Shown here: positions 28,641-36,471 of the stretch, one piece after another
How the letters are laid out: the number at the start of each line of letters is the position of its first letter
How positions within the stretch are numbered: the first letter of the stretch is position 1
Assembly (NCBI GenBank): GCA_963695445.1
Contig: CAVOGV010000022.1
Span: 1-64,000, forward strand
Length of the DNA stretch: 64,000 nucleotides
Reading direction: 5' to 3'
DNA from: Thiohalocapsa sp963695445
GTDB taxonomy: Bacteria > Pseudomonadota > Gammaproteobacteria > Chromatiales > Chromatiaceae
The notes under the pieces: generated by a model
Seen by the model: only the letters and a program-made list of their open reading frames with translations
Told to the model about the DNA's origin: nothing
Databases searched by the model: none
Translations under genes and position numbers: made by a program

Positions 28641-28981
28641 ACGCGGTGATCGATTGGTTCAGCGGCTTTTGCATGCTGGGCGGCGGGTTTCTGTGTATTA
28701 CCGGAGGGGTTGGACTGCTGCGACTGCCCGATTTCTTCTCGCGTGTGCATGCCGCCGGTGTCACGGAAACCTTGGCGGCGCCGTTGCTGTTGACCGGATT
28801 GATGCTGCAGATGGACTGGTCGCTGGACCTGTTCAAGGTCCTGATGATTCTGTTCTTGGTCCTCGCGACCAACCCAACCGCGACCCACGCCATGGCAAAG
28901 GCAGCGCTGCACGGGGGTTACCTGCAGAAGGCGCGCGGTGCCGAACATGCCGCCGAGGAGGATGCGTCATCGAAGGCCTGA
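28637..28981 (+). CDS. mrpG: MrpG/MnhG-like antiporter subunit G
   Basis: A 114-residue membrane subunit with three helices. Markers: CMLGGGFLCITGGVGLLRLP (about residues 12-31), DFFSRVHAAGVTETLAAPLL and ILFLVLATNPTATHAMAKAA, the last being the standard MnhG C-terminal block. GTG start overlapping the mrpF stop. The subunit's tail carries the Shine-Dalgarno GAGGAGG of the next gene. Confidence 0.92.
   Translation: MNAVIDWFSGFCMLGGGFLCITGGVGLLRLPDFFSRVHAAGVTETLAAPLLLTGLMLQMDWSLDLFKVLMILFLVLATNPTATHAMAKAALHGGYLQKARGAEHAAEEDASSKA
28955..28961 (+). promoter_or_regulatory. Strong Shine-Dalgarno before a non-canonical mrpB start
   Basis: GAGGAGG ends seven bases before ATC at 28969 and four bases before GTC at 28966, the codons at which the DUF4040-MnhB frame should begin. 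No usual start codon is at that distance in this frame; the ATG at 28962 is in another frame. Confidence 0.6.
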
Positions 28982-29940
28982 TCGACGTCTTGCTGCTGGG
29001 TTTCCTGGTGCTCATCGCACTGGCCGCGATCCGGCTGCACGACCTGTTCGCGGTCGTCATGCTGTTCGGCGTCTACAGCCTCATGACCGCTGCGTTGTTC
29101 ATGGATCTCGACGCCGTGGATGTGGCCTTTACCGAGGCCGCGGTCGGCGCCGGGGTCACGACGGTGCTGATGCTCTCCAGCCTGCGTCTGACCGGCCGAT
29201 GGGAGCAACGGTCCAAGCACAGCCCGCTGGTGCCGTTGATCGTGGTCGGCGTCACGGGCGCCGCGCTGATCTACGGCACCCTCGACGCGCCCTTACTCGG
29301 CGACCCGAACGCGCCTGTGCATCAGCACGTGGCGCCGCGCTACATCGAGCAGGGCGCGGCCGAGGTCGGCATGCCCAACATGGTGACGGCCGTGCTGGCC
29401 AGCTATCGCGGCTATGACACCTTCGGCGAGACGGTGGTGATCTTCACCGCGGGGCTCGCGGTTCTGTTGCTGCTAGGTATCCAGGAGAATCCAGAGGCCA
29501 AGCCCGGGCGCGCCGCCATCGGCGACCAGCTGGTGCTGCGGGTCGTGGTCAAGATGTTGATTCCGCTGATCCTGCTCTACGCCCTCTATGTGCAGTTCCA
29601 CGGCGACTATGGCGCCGGTGGCGGTTTCCAGGCCGGCGTGATCTTCGCGACCGGATTCGTACTTTACGACTTGGTGTTCGGCGAGGGGAACGCACGCCTC
29701 GTGGTTCCGCCCCGCTGGCTGCATCGCCTCGCGGCCCTCGGCGTGCTGATCTACGGCGGCGTCGGCCTGGTGTCGCTGCTGGACGGTAAGGCGTTCCTGG
29801 ACTATTCGGTGTTGTCGCACGACCCGGTCCATGGCCAACACCTCGGCGTGCTGCTGGTCGAGCTGGGGGTCGGCATCACGGTATTCTCCGTCATCCTAGC
29901 CATTTTCTACGCCCTGTCGGGCCGGCGGCGTGTCTCGTGA
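28969..29940 (+). CDS. mrpB: Fused DUF4040 (MrpA C-terminal type) and MrpB/MnhB subunit; start codon unclear
   Basis: A membrane subunit of about 323 residues. The first 80 residues form a DUF4040 domain (LLGFLVLIALAAIRLHDLFA, DAVDVAFTEAAVGAGVTTVL), the part normally found at the C terminus of MrpA. The MnhB-like part follows, with SYRGYDTFGETVVIFTAGLA, FHGDYGAGGGFQAGVIFATG and ELGVGITVFSVILAIFYAL. No ATG, GTG or TTG lies at the expected place: GAGGAGG at 28955-28961 precedes GTC (28966) and ATC (28969), and the next conventional start is TTG at about 28988. I list ATC as the position of best spacing. Stop overlaps mrpC (GTGA). Confidence 0.88.
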   Translation: MEGLIDVLLLGFLVLIALAAIRLHDLFAVVMLFGVYSLMTAALFMDLDAVDVAFTEAAVGAGVTTVLMLSSLRLTGRWEQRSKHSPLVPLIVVGVTGAALIYGTLDAPLLGDPNAPVHQHVAPRYIEQGAAEVGMPNMVTAVLASYRGYDTFGETVVIFTAGLAVLLLLGIQENPEAKPGRAAIGDQLVLRVVVKMLIPLILLYALYVQFHGDYGAGGGFQAGVIFATGFVLYDLVFGEGNARLVVPPRWLHRLAALGVLIYGGVGLVSLLDGKAFLDYSVLSHDPVHGQHLGVLLVELGVGITVFSVILAIFYALSGRRRVS

Positions 29941-30344
29941 GCGGGCTGCCGGGTCTCTACAACGACTTCATCGCCATCTTTCTGATGATGGCCGGCTTCT
30001 ACGTGGTCATCGCCCAGGGCAATCTGGTCAAGAAACTGGTTGGGCTGGGACTGTTCCAGACCTCGGTGTTCATTTTTTATATCTCCATGGGCAAGGTCGC
30101 CGGCGGCCATGCGCCCATCCTGACCGACGGTGTGACGCTCTACTCCAATCCCTTGCCGCACGTCCTGATCCTGACCGCGATCGTCGTCGGCGTGGCCACC
30201 ACGGCGGTGGGCTTGGCCCTGGTGGTGCGGATCAACGAGGCCTACGGGAGCGTCGAGGAAGAGGAGATCCAGGCTAAGGATCGTGCCGCCGAACAGCCGC
30301 GAGTCGTGGACGACGAATCGACGGACAGAGGCTCGGACAGTTGA
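29937..30344 (+). CDS. mrpC: MrpC/MnhC (NuoK-like) antiporter subunit C
   Basis: A 135-residue, three-helix subunit homologous to NuoK. Markers: IFLMMAGFYVVIAQGNLVKK (about residues 13-32), VGLGLFQTSVFIFYISMGKV and the block NPLPHVLILTAIVVGVATTA, where the Pro and the run of small residues are typical. An acidic C-terminal tail (about 25 residues) follows. GTG start overlapping the mrpB stop; its own stop overlaps the TTG start of the next gene. Confidence 0.93.
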   Translation: MSGLPGLYNDFIAIFLMMAGFYVVIAQGNLVKKLVGLGLFQTSVFIFYISMGKVAGGHAPILTDGVTLYSNPLPHVLILTAIVVGVATTAVGLALVVRINEAYGSVEEEEIQAKDRAAEQPRVVDDESTDRGSDS

Positions 30345-31825
30345 CCCTTTGGGAGCAGTTGCCGGTATTGGTGGTCGTGGTGCCGTTATTGGCGGCGCCG
30401 CTGTGCGTGGTCGTTGACCGGCCGTTGCCGGCTTGGTTGGTTGCCCTCGGCGCGGCACTGCTCAGCTTCGTCTGTGCGATCGGCCTGTTGCTGCAGGTCC
30501 CCGATGGCGGTGCGATCAGCTATCACCTGGGCGGCTGGGCGCCGCCATGGGGCATCGAGTACCGGGTCGACCGCCTTGGCGCCTTCGTGCTGTTGATCGT
30601 CAGCGCGATGGCGTCGCTGGTGATGCTCTATGCACGCCGCAGCGTCGAAGACGAGATCCCCGCCGACCGCGCGGCGCGCTTCTACGGGGCCTTCCTGCTG
30701 GTCCTGGCAGGGCTGCTCGGCATCGTCGCCACCGGCGATGCGTTCAACGTGTTCGTGTTCCTCGAGATCTCGTCGCTGGCCTCCTACGCGCTGATCAGCA
30801 TGGGCCGCGACCGCCGGGCGCTGAATGCCGCGTTCCAGTATCTGATCATGGGGACCATCGGTGCCACGTTCATCCTGATCGGCATCGGCTTCCTGTACAT
30901 GATGACCGGAACGCTGAACATGCAGGATCTGGCCACACGCCTGCCCGCGGTCGAGGACACGCGCACCGTGCGCGCCGGCTTCGCCTTCCTGACCGTCGGC
31001 ATCGGCCTGAAGCTAGCCTTGTTCCCGCTGCACCTGTGGCTGCCGAACGCCTACGCCTACGCACCGTCGATCGTCAGCGCGTTCCTCGCCGCGACCGCGA
31101 CCAAGGTCGCGCTGTACGTCATGTTGCGCTTCATGCTTGGTCTGTTCGGCGCCGATTTCGCGCTGCACGAGATGCCGTTGGACAAGATCCTCCTGGTGCT
31201 CGGACTGCTCGGCATCCTCTCGGCGTCGCTGGTCGCCATCTATCAGACCGACGTCAAGCGCATGTTCGCGTACTCGAGCGTCGCACAGATCGGCTACATG
31301 GTCCTCGGCATCGGCGTGGCGACGGCAACCGGGGTGACCGCCGCGATCCTGCACCTGTTCAATCATGCCCTGATGAAGGGCACGCTGTTTTTGGCGCTGG
31401 GCGCGGTCGCCTACAGGCTCGGCACCGCGAATCTGCGCGAGTTTAGGGGCCTCGGCCGACGCATGCCGTGGACGATGGGCGCCATGGTGGTGGGCGGTCT
31501 GAGCCTGATCGGTGTGCCGCCGACCGTTGGTTTTGTCAGCAAGTGGTACCTGGTGCTTGCGGTCATGGAGCGAGGCTGGTGGCCGGTGGCGCTAATCGTG
31601 CTGATCGGATCGATGCTGGCCCTGGTTTACGTCTGGCGGCTGGTCGAGGTCGCCTATTTCCAATCGCCCGAGGACGAGATCGCTGCGCCCTGTGAGGCGC
31701 CACTGTCCATGCTGGTGCCGATCTGGCTGCTGGTGGCCGCCAACATCTACTTCGGGCTGGCGACAGGGCTCAGCGTCGGCAGCGCGCGTGAGGCCGCCGG
31801 CCTGCTGATGGGAGGTGGCGGGTGA
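30341..31825 (+). CDS. mrpD: MrpD-like proton-pumping subunit (first of three)
   Basis: A 494-residue antiporter-like subunit related to NuoL/M/N with about 14 helices. The polar residues of proton transfer are present: Glu in NVFVFLEISSLASYAL, Lys in GLKLALFPLHLWLPNAYAYA and Lys in LFNHALMKGTLFLALG. Start is TTG at 30341, overlapping the mrpC stop by four bases. Stop overlaps the GTG of the next D-like gene. This is the copy most like canonical MrpD. Confidence 0.93.
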   Translation: MTLWEQLPVLVVVVPLLAAPLCVVVDRPLPAWLVALGAALLSFVCAIGLLLQVPDGGAISYHLGGWAPPWGIEYRVDRLGAFVLLIVSAMASLVMLYARRSVEDEIPADRAARFYGAFLLVLAGLLGIVATGDAFNVFVFLEISSLASYALISMGRDRRALNAAFQYLIMGTIGATFILIGIGFLYMMTGTLNMQDLATRLPAVEDTRTVRAGFAFLTVGIGLKLALFPLHLWLPNAYAYAPSIVSAFLAATATKVALYVMLRFMLGLFGADFALHEMPLDKILLVLGLLGILSASLVAIYQTDVKRMFAYSSVAQIGYMVLGIGVATATGVTAAILHLFNHALMKGTLFLALGAVAYRLGTANLREFRGLGRRMPWTMGAMVVGGLSLIGVPPTVGFVSKWYLVLAVMERGWWPVALIVLIGSMLALVYVWRLVEVAYFQSPEDEIAAPCEAPLSMLVPIWLLVAANIYFGLATGLSVGSAREAAGLLMGGGG

Positions 31826-33273
31826 ATGCCGCGCCGTTGTTGCCCCTGATCCTGCTGCTGCCGCTCGTCGCGGCGGCCGGCGTGGTCGCCGCCGGGCGCC
31901 ATCCCAATCTGCGCGAGACGGTGACGGTCGTCGCCGGCGTGCTGCTGTTCCTGCTGGTGGCCGGGTTGGCGTTTACCGTCGATTGGGACGCCGCGCCGAG
32001 GCTGGTCCTGGCGGAGCCGATCGACGGCCTGGCGCTGGCGCTGTCGCCCGAGCCGCTCGGCCTCATGTTCGCGCTGGTCGCCAGCTTCCTGTGGCCGGTG
32101 ACCTCGGTCTACGCGATCGGCTACATGCGCGCCCACCACGAGCAGAACCAGACCCGCTTCTATACCGCGTTCGCGGTGTCGATCGGCGCCACCATGGGCA
32201 TCGCGCTGGCGGCGAACATGTTCACGCTGTTCGTCTTCTACGAGGTGCTGACGGTCGCGACCTACCCGTTGGTGACCCATGCCGGTACCGACGACGCGCG
32301 CCGGGCCGGACGGGTCTATCTCGGGCTACTGATGGGCACCTCGATCCTGTTCCTGCTGCTGGCCATGATCTGGACCTGGGGCCTGACCGGCACGCTCGAG
32401 TTCACACCGGGCGGTGTGTTCGGCGACGAGAGCGGATTCGTGCTCGGCACGCTGCTGGTGCTGTATGTGATCGGTACCGGCAAGGCCGCGCTGATGCCGT
32501 TCCATCGCTGGCTGCCGGCGGCCATGGTCGCACCGACTCCGGTCTCGGCGTTGCTGCATGCCGTGGCCGTGGTCAAGGCCGGCGTATTCACGATCCTCAA
32601 GGTGGCCGTCTACCTGTTCGGCATCGATACCGTCGCCGATCTGGCCGCGGCCGACTGGCTGGCAGCGCTGGCCGCACTGACAATCCTGCTCGCCTCGCTG
32701 GTGGCGATGACCAAAGACAACCTCAAGGCGCGGCTGGCCTATTCCACCATCAGCCAGCTCAGCTACATCATCCTGGGCGCGATGCTGGGGGTTGCCGCCG
32801 GAGTGGTCGGCGGCGGCATGCACGTGGTCATGCACGCGTTCGGCAAGATCACGCTGTTCTTTTGTGCCGGGGCGATCCTGGTGGCCACGCACAAGACGCG
32901 CGTCAGCGAACTCGACGGCCTTGGCCGGACCATGCCGCTGACCATGTTCGCCTTCCTGATCGGCGCCCTGTCCATCGTCGGCCTGCCGCCCTTCGGCGGC
33001 ACTTGGAGCAAATGGTGGTTGGTCCAGGGCACCCTGGACACGGGCGCCTGGATGCTGACCGCCGTGTTGCTGATCAGTTCACTGCTGAACATCGCCTACC
33101 TCGTGGTCATTCCGGTCCGCGGCTTCTTCGCCGCCCCCGCCGTGCCGGGCGGTGGGATCAGCGAGGCGCCGCTGGCGAGTCTGCTCGCGATTGGGGTCAC
33201 CGTGGCCGGCTGCATCCTGTTGTTTTTTTGGCCCGACCCACTCTATCAACTGGTTGGCGAGGTGTTGCGATGA
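31822..33273 (+). CDS. Second MrpD/NuoL-like proton-conducting membrane subunit
   Basis: A 483-residue proton_antipo_M family protein. Essential polar residues are retained: Glu in LFVFYEVLTVATYPLVTHAG (about residues 136-155), Lys in GKAALMPFHRWLPAAMVAPT and Lys in HVVMHAFGKITLFFCAGAIL. It begins with GTG at 31822 overlapping the previous stop. It differs from the first copy in the loop EFTPGGVFGDESGFV and likely occupies another position in the complex. It may replace part of the missing MrpA. Co-translated with the small protein gene that follows. Confidence 0.9.
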   Translation: MNAAPLLPLILLLPLVAAAGVVAAGRHPNLRETVTVVAGVLLFLLVAGLAFTVDWDAAPRLVLAEPIDGLALALSPEPLGLMFALVASFLWPVTSVYAIGYMRAHHEQNQTRFYTAFAVSIGATMGIALAANMFTLFVFYEVLTVATYPLVTHAGTDDARRAGRVYLGLLMGTSILFLLLAMIWTWGLTGTLEFTPGGVFGDESGFVLGTLLVLYVIGTGKAALMPFHRWLPAAMVAPTPVSALLHAVAVVKAGVFTILKVAVYLFGIDTVADLAAADWLAALAALTILLASLVAMTKDNLKARLAYSTISQLSYIILGAMLGVAAGVVGGGMHVVMHAFGKITLFFCAGAILVATHKTRVSELDGLGRTMPLTMFAFLIGALSIVGLPPFGGTWSKWWLVQGTLDTGAWMLTAVLLISSLLNIAYLVVIPVRGFFAAPAVPGGGISEAPLASLLAIGVTVAGCILLFFWPDPLYQLVGEVLR

Positions 33274-33566
33274 GCAGCGACGGCAGGCGCTACCTGTTCG
33301 ATAATCCGCGCAACGTGCGCCGCGTGGTACTAGGGTTGACCTGGACCTGCGTGTTGTTGGTCGGGCTGGAGTTGGTGGTCCATCGCCATTTGTCGCATGC
33401 CTGGGAAGCCTTGTTCGGCTTCTACGCCCTGTACGGCTTCGTCGCCTGCGTGCTGCTGGTCCTGCTGGCGGCGGAGATGCGCAAGCTCTTGATGCGCGAC
33501 GAGGACTACTACGAGCGCGACGCGGCCCGCCGTGACGCATCGGCAACGGGGGATGAGGATGTTTGA
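33270..33566 (+). CDS. Small two-helix membrane protein inside the Mrp operon
   Basis: A 98-residue protein between two D-like subunits. It has two predicted helices (VVLGLTWTCVLLVGLELVV, about residues 18-36, and GFVACVLLVLLAAEMRKLLM, about residues 54-73) and a charged C-terminal tail (DEDYYERDAARRDA). The ATG overlaps the previous stop by four bases and its end overlaps the next start. It does not match a named Mrp subunit that I know. Position suggests an accessory subunit of the antiporter. Function is inferred from context only. Confidence 0.75.
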   Translation: MSSDGRRYLFDNPRNVRRVVLGLTWTCVLLVGLELVVHRHLSHAWEALFGFYALYGFVACVLLVLLAAEMRKLLMRDEDYYERDAARRDASATGDEDV

Positions 33567-35253
33567 GTGGTCGCCCGCGCTGCCGCTGTTCTTCGGCGCT
33601 GCCCTGGCCACGGTGCTGCGCGGCGGAAACCGTGCCGCGATCATGCTGGGGGCGCCGCTGCTCGGCGCCTACGGCTTGTACCAACTCACACCGGGCACCG
33701 AACTGACGCTCCAGCTATTCGACTATACCGTCACCCCGGTTCGCGTCGACGACCTGTCCTTGCTGTTCGGTTATCTGTTCCACCTGGCCGCCTTCATCGG
33801 CGTGTTGTTCTCGCTGCACATCAAGGACCGGGTGCAGGACGTCGCCGCCTTGGCCTATGCCGGCAGCGCGGTGGGCGCGGTGTTCGCCGGCGACCTGCTC
33901 ACCCTGTTCGTCTACTGGGAGCTGCTGGCGGTGACGTCGGCCGTGCTGGTGTTCGCCCGCCGCACCGAGCGGGCCCAGGCCTCGGGCATGCGCTACCTCA
34001 TCATGCAGGTGGGCTCGGGCGTCTTGCTGCTTGCCGGCGCACTGGTCTATGGCTCCGCCACCGGCGATCTAAGATTCGACTACATTGGCCTCGACGCCCC
34101 CGGAGGCTGGCTGATTTTTCTTGCGTTCGGCATCAAGAGCGCCTTCCCGTTGCTGCACGGCTGGCTGATCGACGCCTACCCGGAGTCGACACCGACCGGC
34201 ACGGTCTTTCTCAGTGCGTTCACCACCAAGGTCGCGATCTACGCCCTTGCGCGCGGTTTCCCGGGTACCGAGCTGTTGATCTACGTCGGCGCCCTGATGA
34301 CGTGCTTCCCGATCTTCTACGCCGTCATCGAGAACGATCTGCGGCGCGTGCTCGCCTACAGCCTGATCAACCAGCTCGGGTTCATGGTGGTCGGTGTCGG
34401 ACTCGGTACCGAGCTGGCGTTGAATGGCGCCGTCGCGCACGCCTTCAATGACGTCATCTTCAAGGGCCTGCTGATGATGAGTATGGGCGCGGTGCTGCAT
34501 GTCACGGGCGAGATACGCGGCTCCGAGCTGGGTGGACTGTACAAGAAGATGCCGAAGACCACGATCCTCTGCATGGTCGGCGCGGCGTCGATTTCAGCCT
34601 TCCCGCTGTTCAGCGGCTTCGTCAGCAAGTCGATGGTGGTCAGTGCCACGATCCAGGAGGGCCATTCGTTCGTTTGGCTGGCGTTGCTGTTCGCATCGGC
34701 CGGCGTGTTTCATCACGCCGGCATCAAGATCCCGTTCTTTGCCTTCTTCGCCCACGACTCACGCTTCGTCGCGACCGCGCACGAGCCGCCGAGCAACATG
34801 CTGCTCGCCATGACCATTGCCGCGGTGCTGTGCATCGGCATCGGGACGTTCCCCGGGTTCCTCTACAGCCTGCTACCCTACGACACCGGTTATTCGCCGT
34901 ACGACTTCACCCACGTACTGGCACAGCTACAACTGCTGGCGTTCTCGGCGCTTGCCTTTACCTGGCTGAAACTGGCCGGCATCTACCCGCCCGAACTCAA
35001 GTCCGTCAATTTGGATGTGGATTGGCTCTACCGCCGAGTCATGCCCGATGCGGTTCGCGCCGCGCTCCGTCAGCTGGCACCGGTCGATCGCGAGCTGCGC
35101 CAACGCGCCGGTGCAGCGATCGACCGGGGACTCTACAGCTTGGAGCGCTACCACGGTATGTACGGCGGATTGGGCGGAACCTGGCCCATCGGCAGCATGG
35201 TGCTCTGGGTCGCGGCGCTGCTTGGCATCTCGCTGGTGTTCTACTACCTGTAG
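33559..35253 (+). CDS. Third MrpD-like subunit (Na+/H+ antiporter subunit D)
   Basis: A 564-residue proton_antipo_M family protein, longer than the other two because of a C-terminal extension. Key residues: Glu in LLTLFVYWELLAVTSAVLVF, Lys in GIKSAFPLLHGWLIDAYPES and Lys in HAFNDVIFKGLLMMSMGAVL. After the helices comes a soluble-looking region (SVNLDVDWLYRRVMPDAVRA) and a final helix (SMVLWVAALLGISLVFYYL). Two starts are possible: 33553 or 33559; GGGGG upstream favours 33559. Last gene of the operon; convergent with egtD. Confidence 0.9.
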   Translation: MFEWSPALPLFFGAALATVLRGGNRAAIMLGAPLLGAYGLYQLTPGTELTLQLFDYTVTPVRVDDLSLLFGYLFHLAAFIGVLFSLHIKDRVQDVAALAYAGSAVGAVFAGDLLTLFVYWELLAVTSAVLVFARRTERAQASGMRYLIMQVGSGVLLLAGALVYGSATGDLRFDYIGLDAPGGWLIFLAFGIKSAFPLLHGWLIDAYPESTPTGTVFLSAFTTKVAIYALARGFPGTELLIYVGALMTCFPIFYAVIENDLRRVLAYSLINQLGFMVVGVGLGTELALNGAVAHAFNDVIFKGLLMMSMGAVLHVTGEIRGSELGGLYKKMPKTTILCMVGAASISAFPLFSGFVSKSMVVSATIQEGHSFVWLALLFASAGVFHHAGIKIPFFAFFAHDSRFVATAHEPPSNMLLAMTIAAVLCIGIGTFPGFLYSLLPYDTGYSPYDFTHVLAQLQLLAFSALAFTWLKLAGIYPPELKSVNLDVDWLYRRVMPDAVRAALRQLAPVDRELRQRAGAAIDRGLYSLERYHGMYGGLGGTWPIGSMVLWVAALLGISLVFYYL

Positions 35254-35451
35254 CCGGGGCGATCGTCGGGCCGATCGGGTGATGCCGAAGGCGGTGAAGC
35301 CAGTCGGCCCGCGGCGCGTTCCGGGTCGGCCGCGGCAACGCCAGACCGTCCCCAACCGAGCATGCAACCGATTTGCAATCGCGACGGTCACGGCAACGGA
35401 TCTCTGCACGGGTCAATCGCGGCTGCAAGCCGCTCCCACAGGCGCCGTGGA

Positions 35452-36471
35452 TCAGCGGCGGTTCACCAGGCACTGCACGCTGAACAGGGCATCGGGGTCG
35501 GTCCAGACCTGCTCCGGCTCGAAGCCGGCGCGTCGCGCGAGGGCGTGGAAGCCTTCGGTACGATACTTGTAGGAACATTCGGTGTGGATGGATTCGCCCT
35601 CGCGGAAACCGAACGATTGTCCGCCCACATGCACGCGCTGATCGCGGGTGCTGATCAAATGCATTTCGATACGGCTCAGTTCGGTGTTGAAGAATGCGTC
35701 GTGGCGGAAGGCATTCAGATCGAAATCGCCGTCGAGTTCGCGGTTGATGCGCCGCAGCAGGTTCAGGTTGAACGCCGCGGTGGTGCCAGCCGCATCATTA
35801 TAAGCAGCCTCAAGCACCTGCTGATCCTTGACCAGATCGACGCCGATCAATAGCCGCCCTTCCCTGCCGAGCATGTCGCCGACGCGGCGCAAGAAGCGCT
35901 CGGCCTCGGCGGGCTCGAAATTGCCCACCGACGAGCCGGGAAAAAAGGCCGCCCGCGGGTGGTCGTGCACGTCCACTGGCAGTACGAACGGCACCGAGTA
36001 GTCGGCGCAGACCGCGTGCACCTGTAGGTCGGGAAAGGTTTGCGCTAACGCGCGTGCCGACTCCAGCAGATGATCGCGGGAGATGTCCACCGGCATGTAG
36101 ACGGCCGGGCGCAGGGCCTCCAGCAGCACGCGAATCTTCAGGCTGCTGCCGCTGCCGAGCTCCACCAGCAACGCATCGCGGCCGAGCCGCCGCGCCATCT
36201 CGGCGCCGTGTTCGCGCAGGATGGCGATCTCCGTGCGGGTCGGATAGTACTCTGGCAGCCTGCAGATGGCATCGAACAGGCGCGAGCCCGCGGCATCGTA
36301 GAAAAACTTCGGGGCAATACGCTTTTGCGGCAGCGCAAGCCCCGCCAGTACCTCCGCGCGCATGTCCGCACGCGCGGGGTGCAGGTCGTGAAAATGCACC
36401 GAATCGACCGGCTCACCACGGAACGGATCGCTAAGCGCGTCTTCGGTAAGTCTCGCCGCCGCATTCATCAT
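35452..36471 (-). CDS. egtD: L-histidine N-alpha-methyltransferase EgtD
   Basis: Trimethylates histidine to hercynine with S-adenosylmethionine, the first step of ergothioneine synthesis. Family markers: PKFFYDAAGSRLFDAICRLP (about residues 55-74), YYPTRTEIAILREHG, the SAM-binding LVELGSGSSLKIRVLLEAL, YMPVDISRDHLLESA, FFPGSSVGNFEPAEAERFL and the C-terminal GESIHTECSYKYRTEGF. Length about 339 residues, normal for the family. ATG at 36471 overlaps the egtB stop (ATGA), or the second ATG at 36468 is used. The operon order is egtB then egtD. Confidence 0.95.
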   Translation of the reverse strand: MMNAAARLTEDALSDPFRGEPVDSVHFHDLHPARADMRAEVLAGLALPQKRIAPKFFYDAAGSRLFDAICRLPEYYPTRTEIAILREHGAEMARRLGRDALLVELGSGSSLKIRVLLEALRPAVYMPVDISRDHLLESARALAQTFPDLQVHAVCADYSVPFVLPVDVHDHPRAAFFPGSSVGNFEPAEAERFLRRVGDMLGREGRLLIGVDLVKDQQVLEAAYNDAAGTTAAFNLNLLRRINRELDGDFDLNAFRHDAFFNTELSRIEMHLISTRDQRVHVGGQSFGFREGESIHTECSYKYRTEGFHALARRAGFEPEQVWTDPDALFSVQCLVNRR

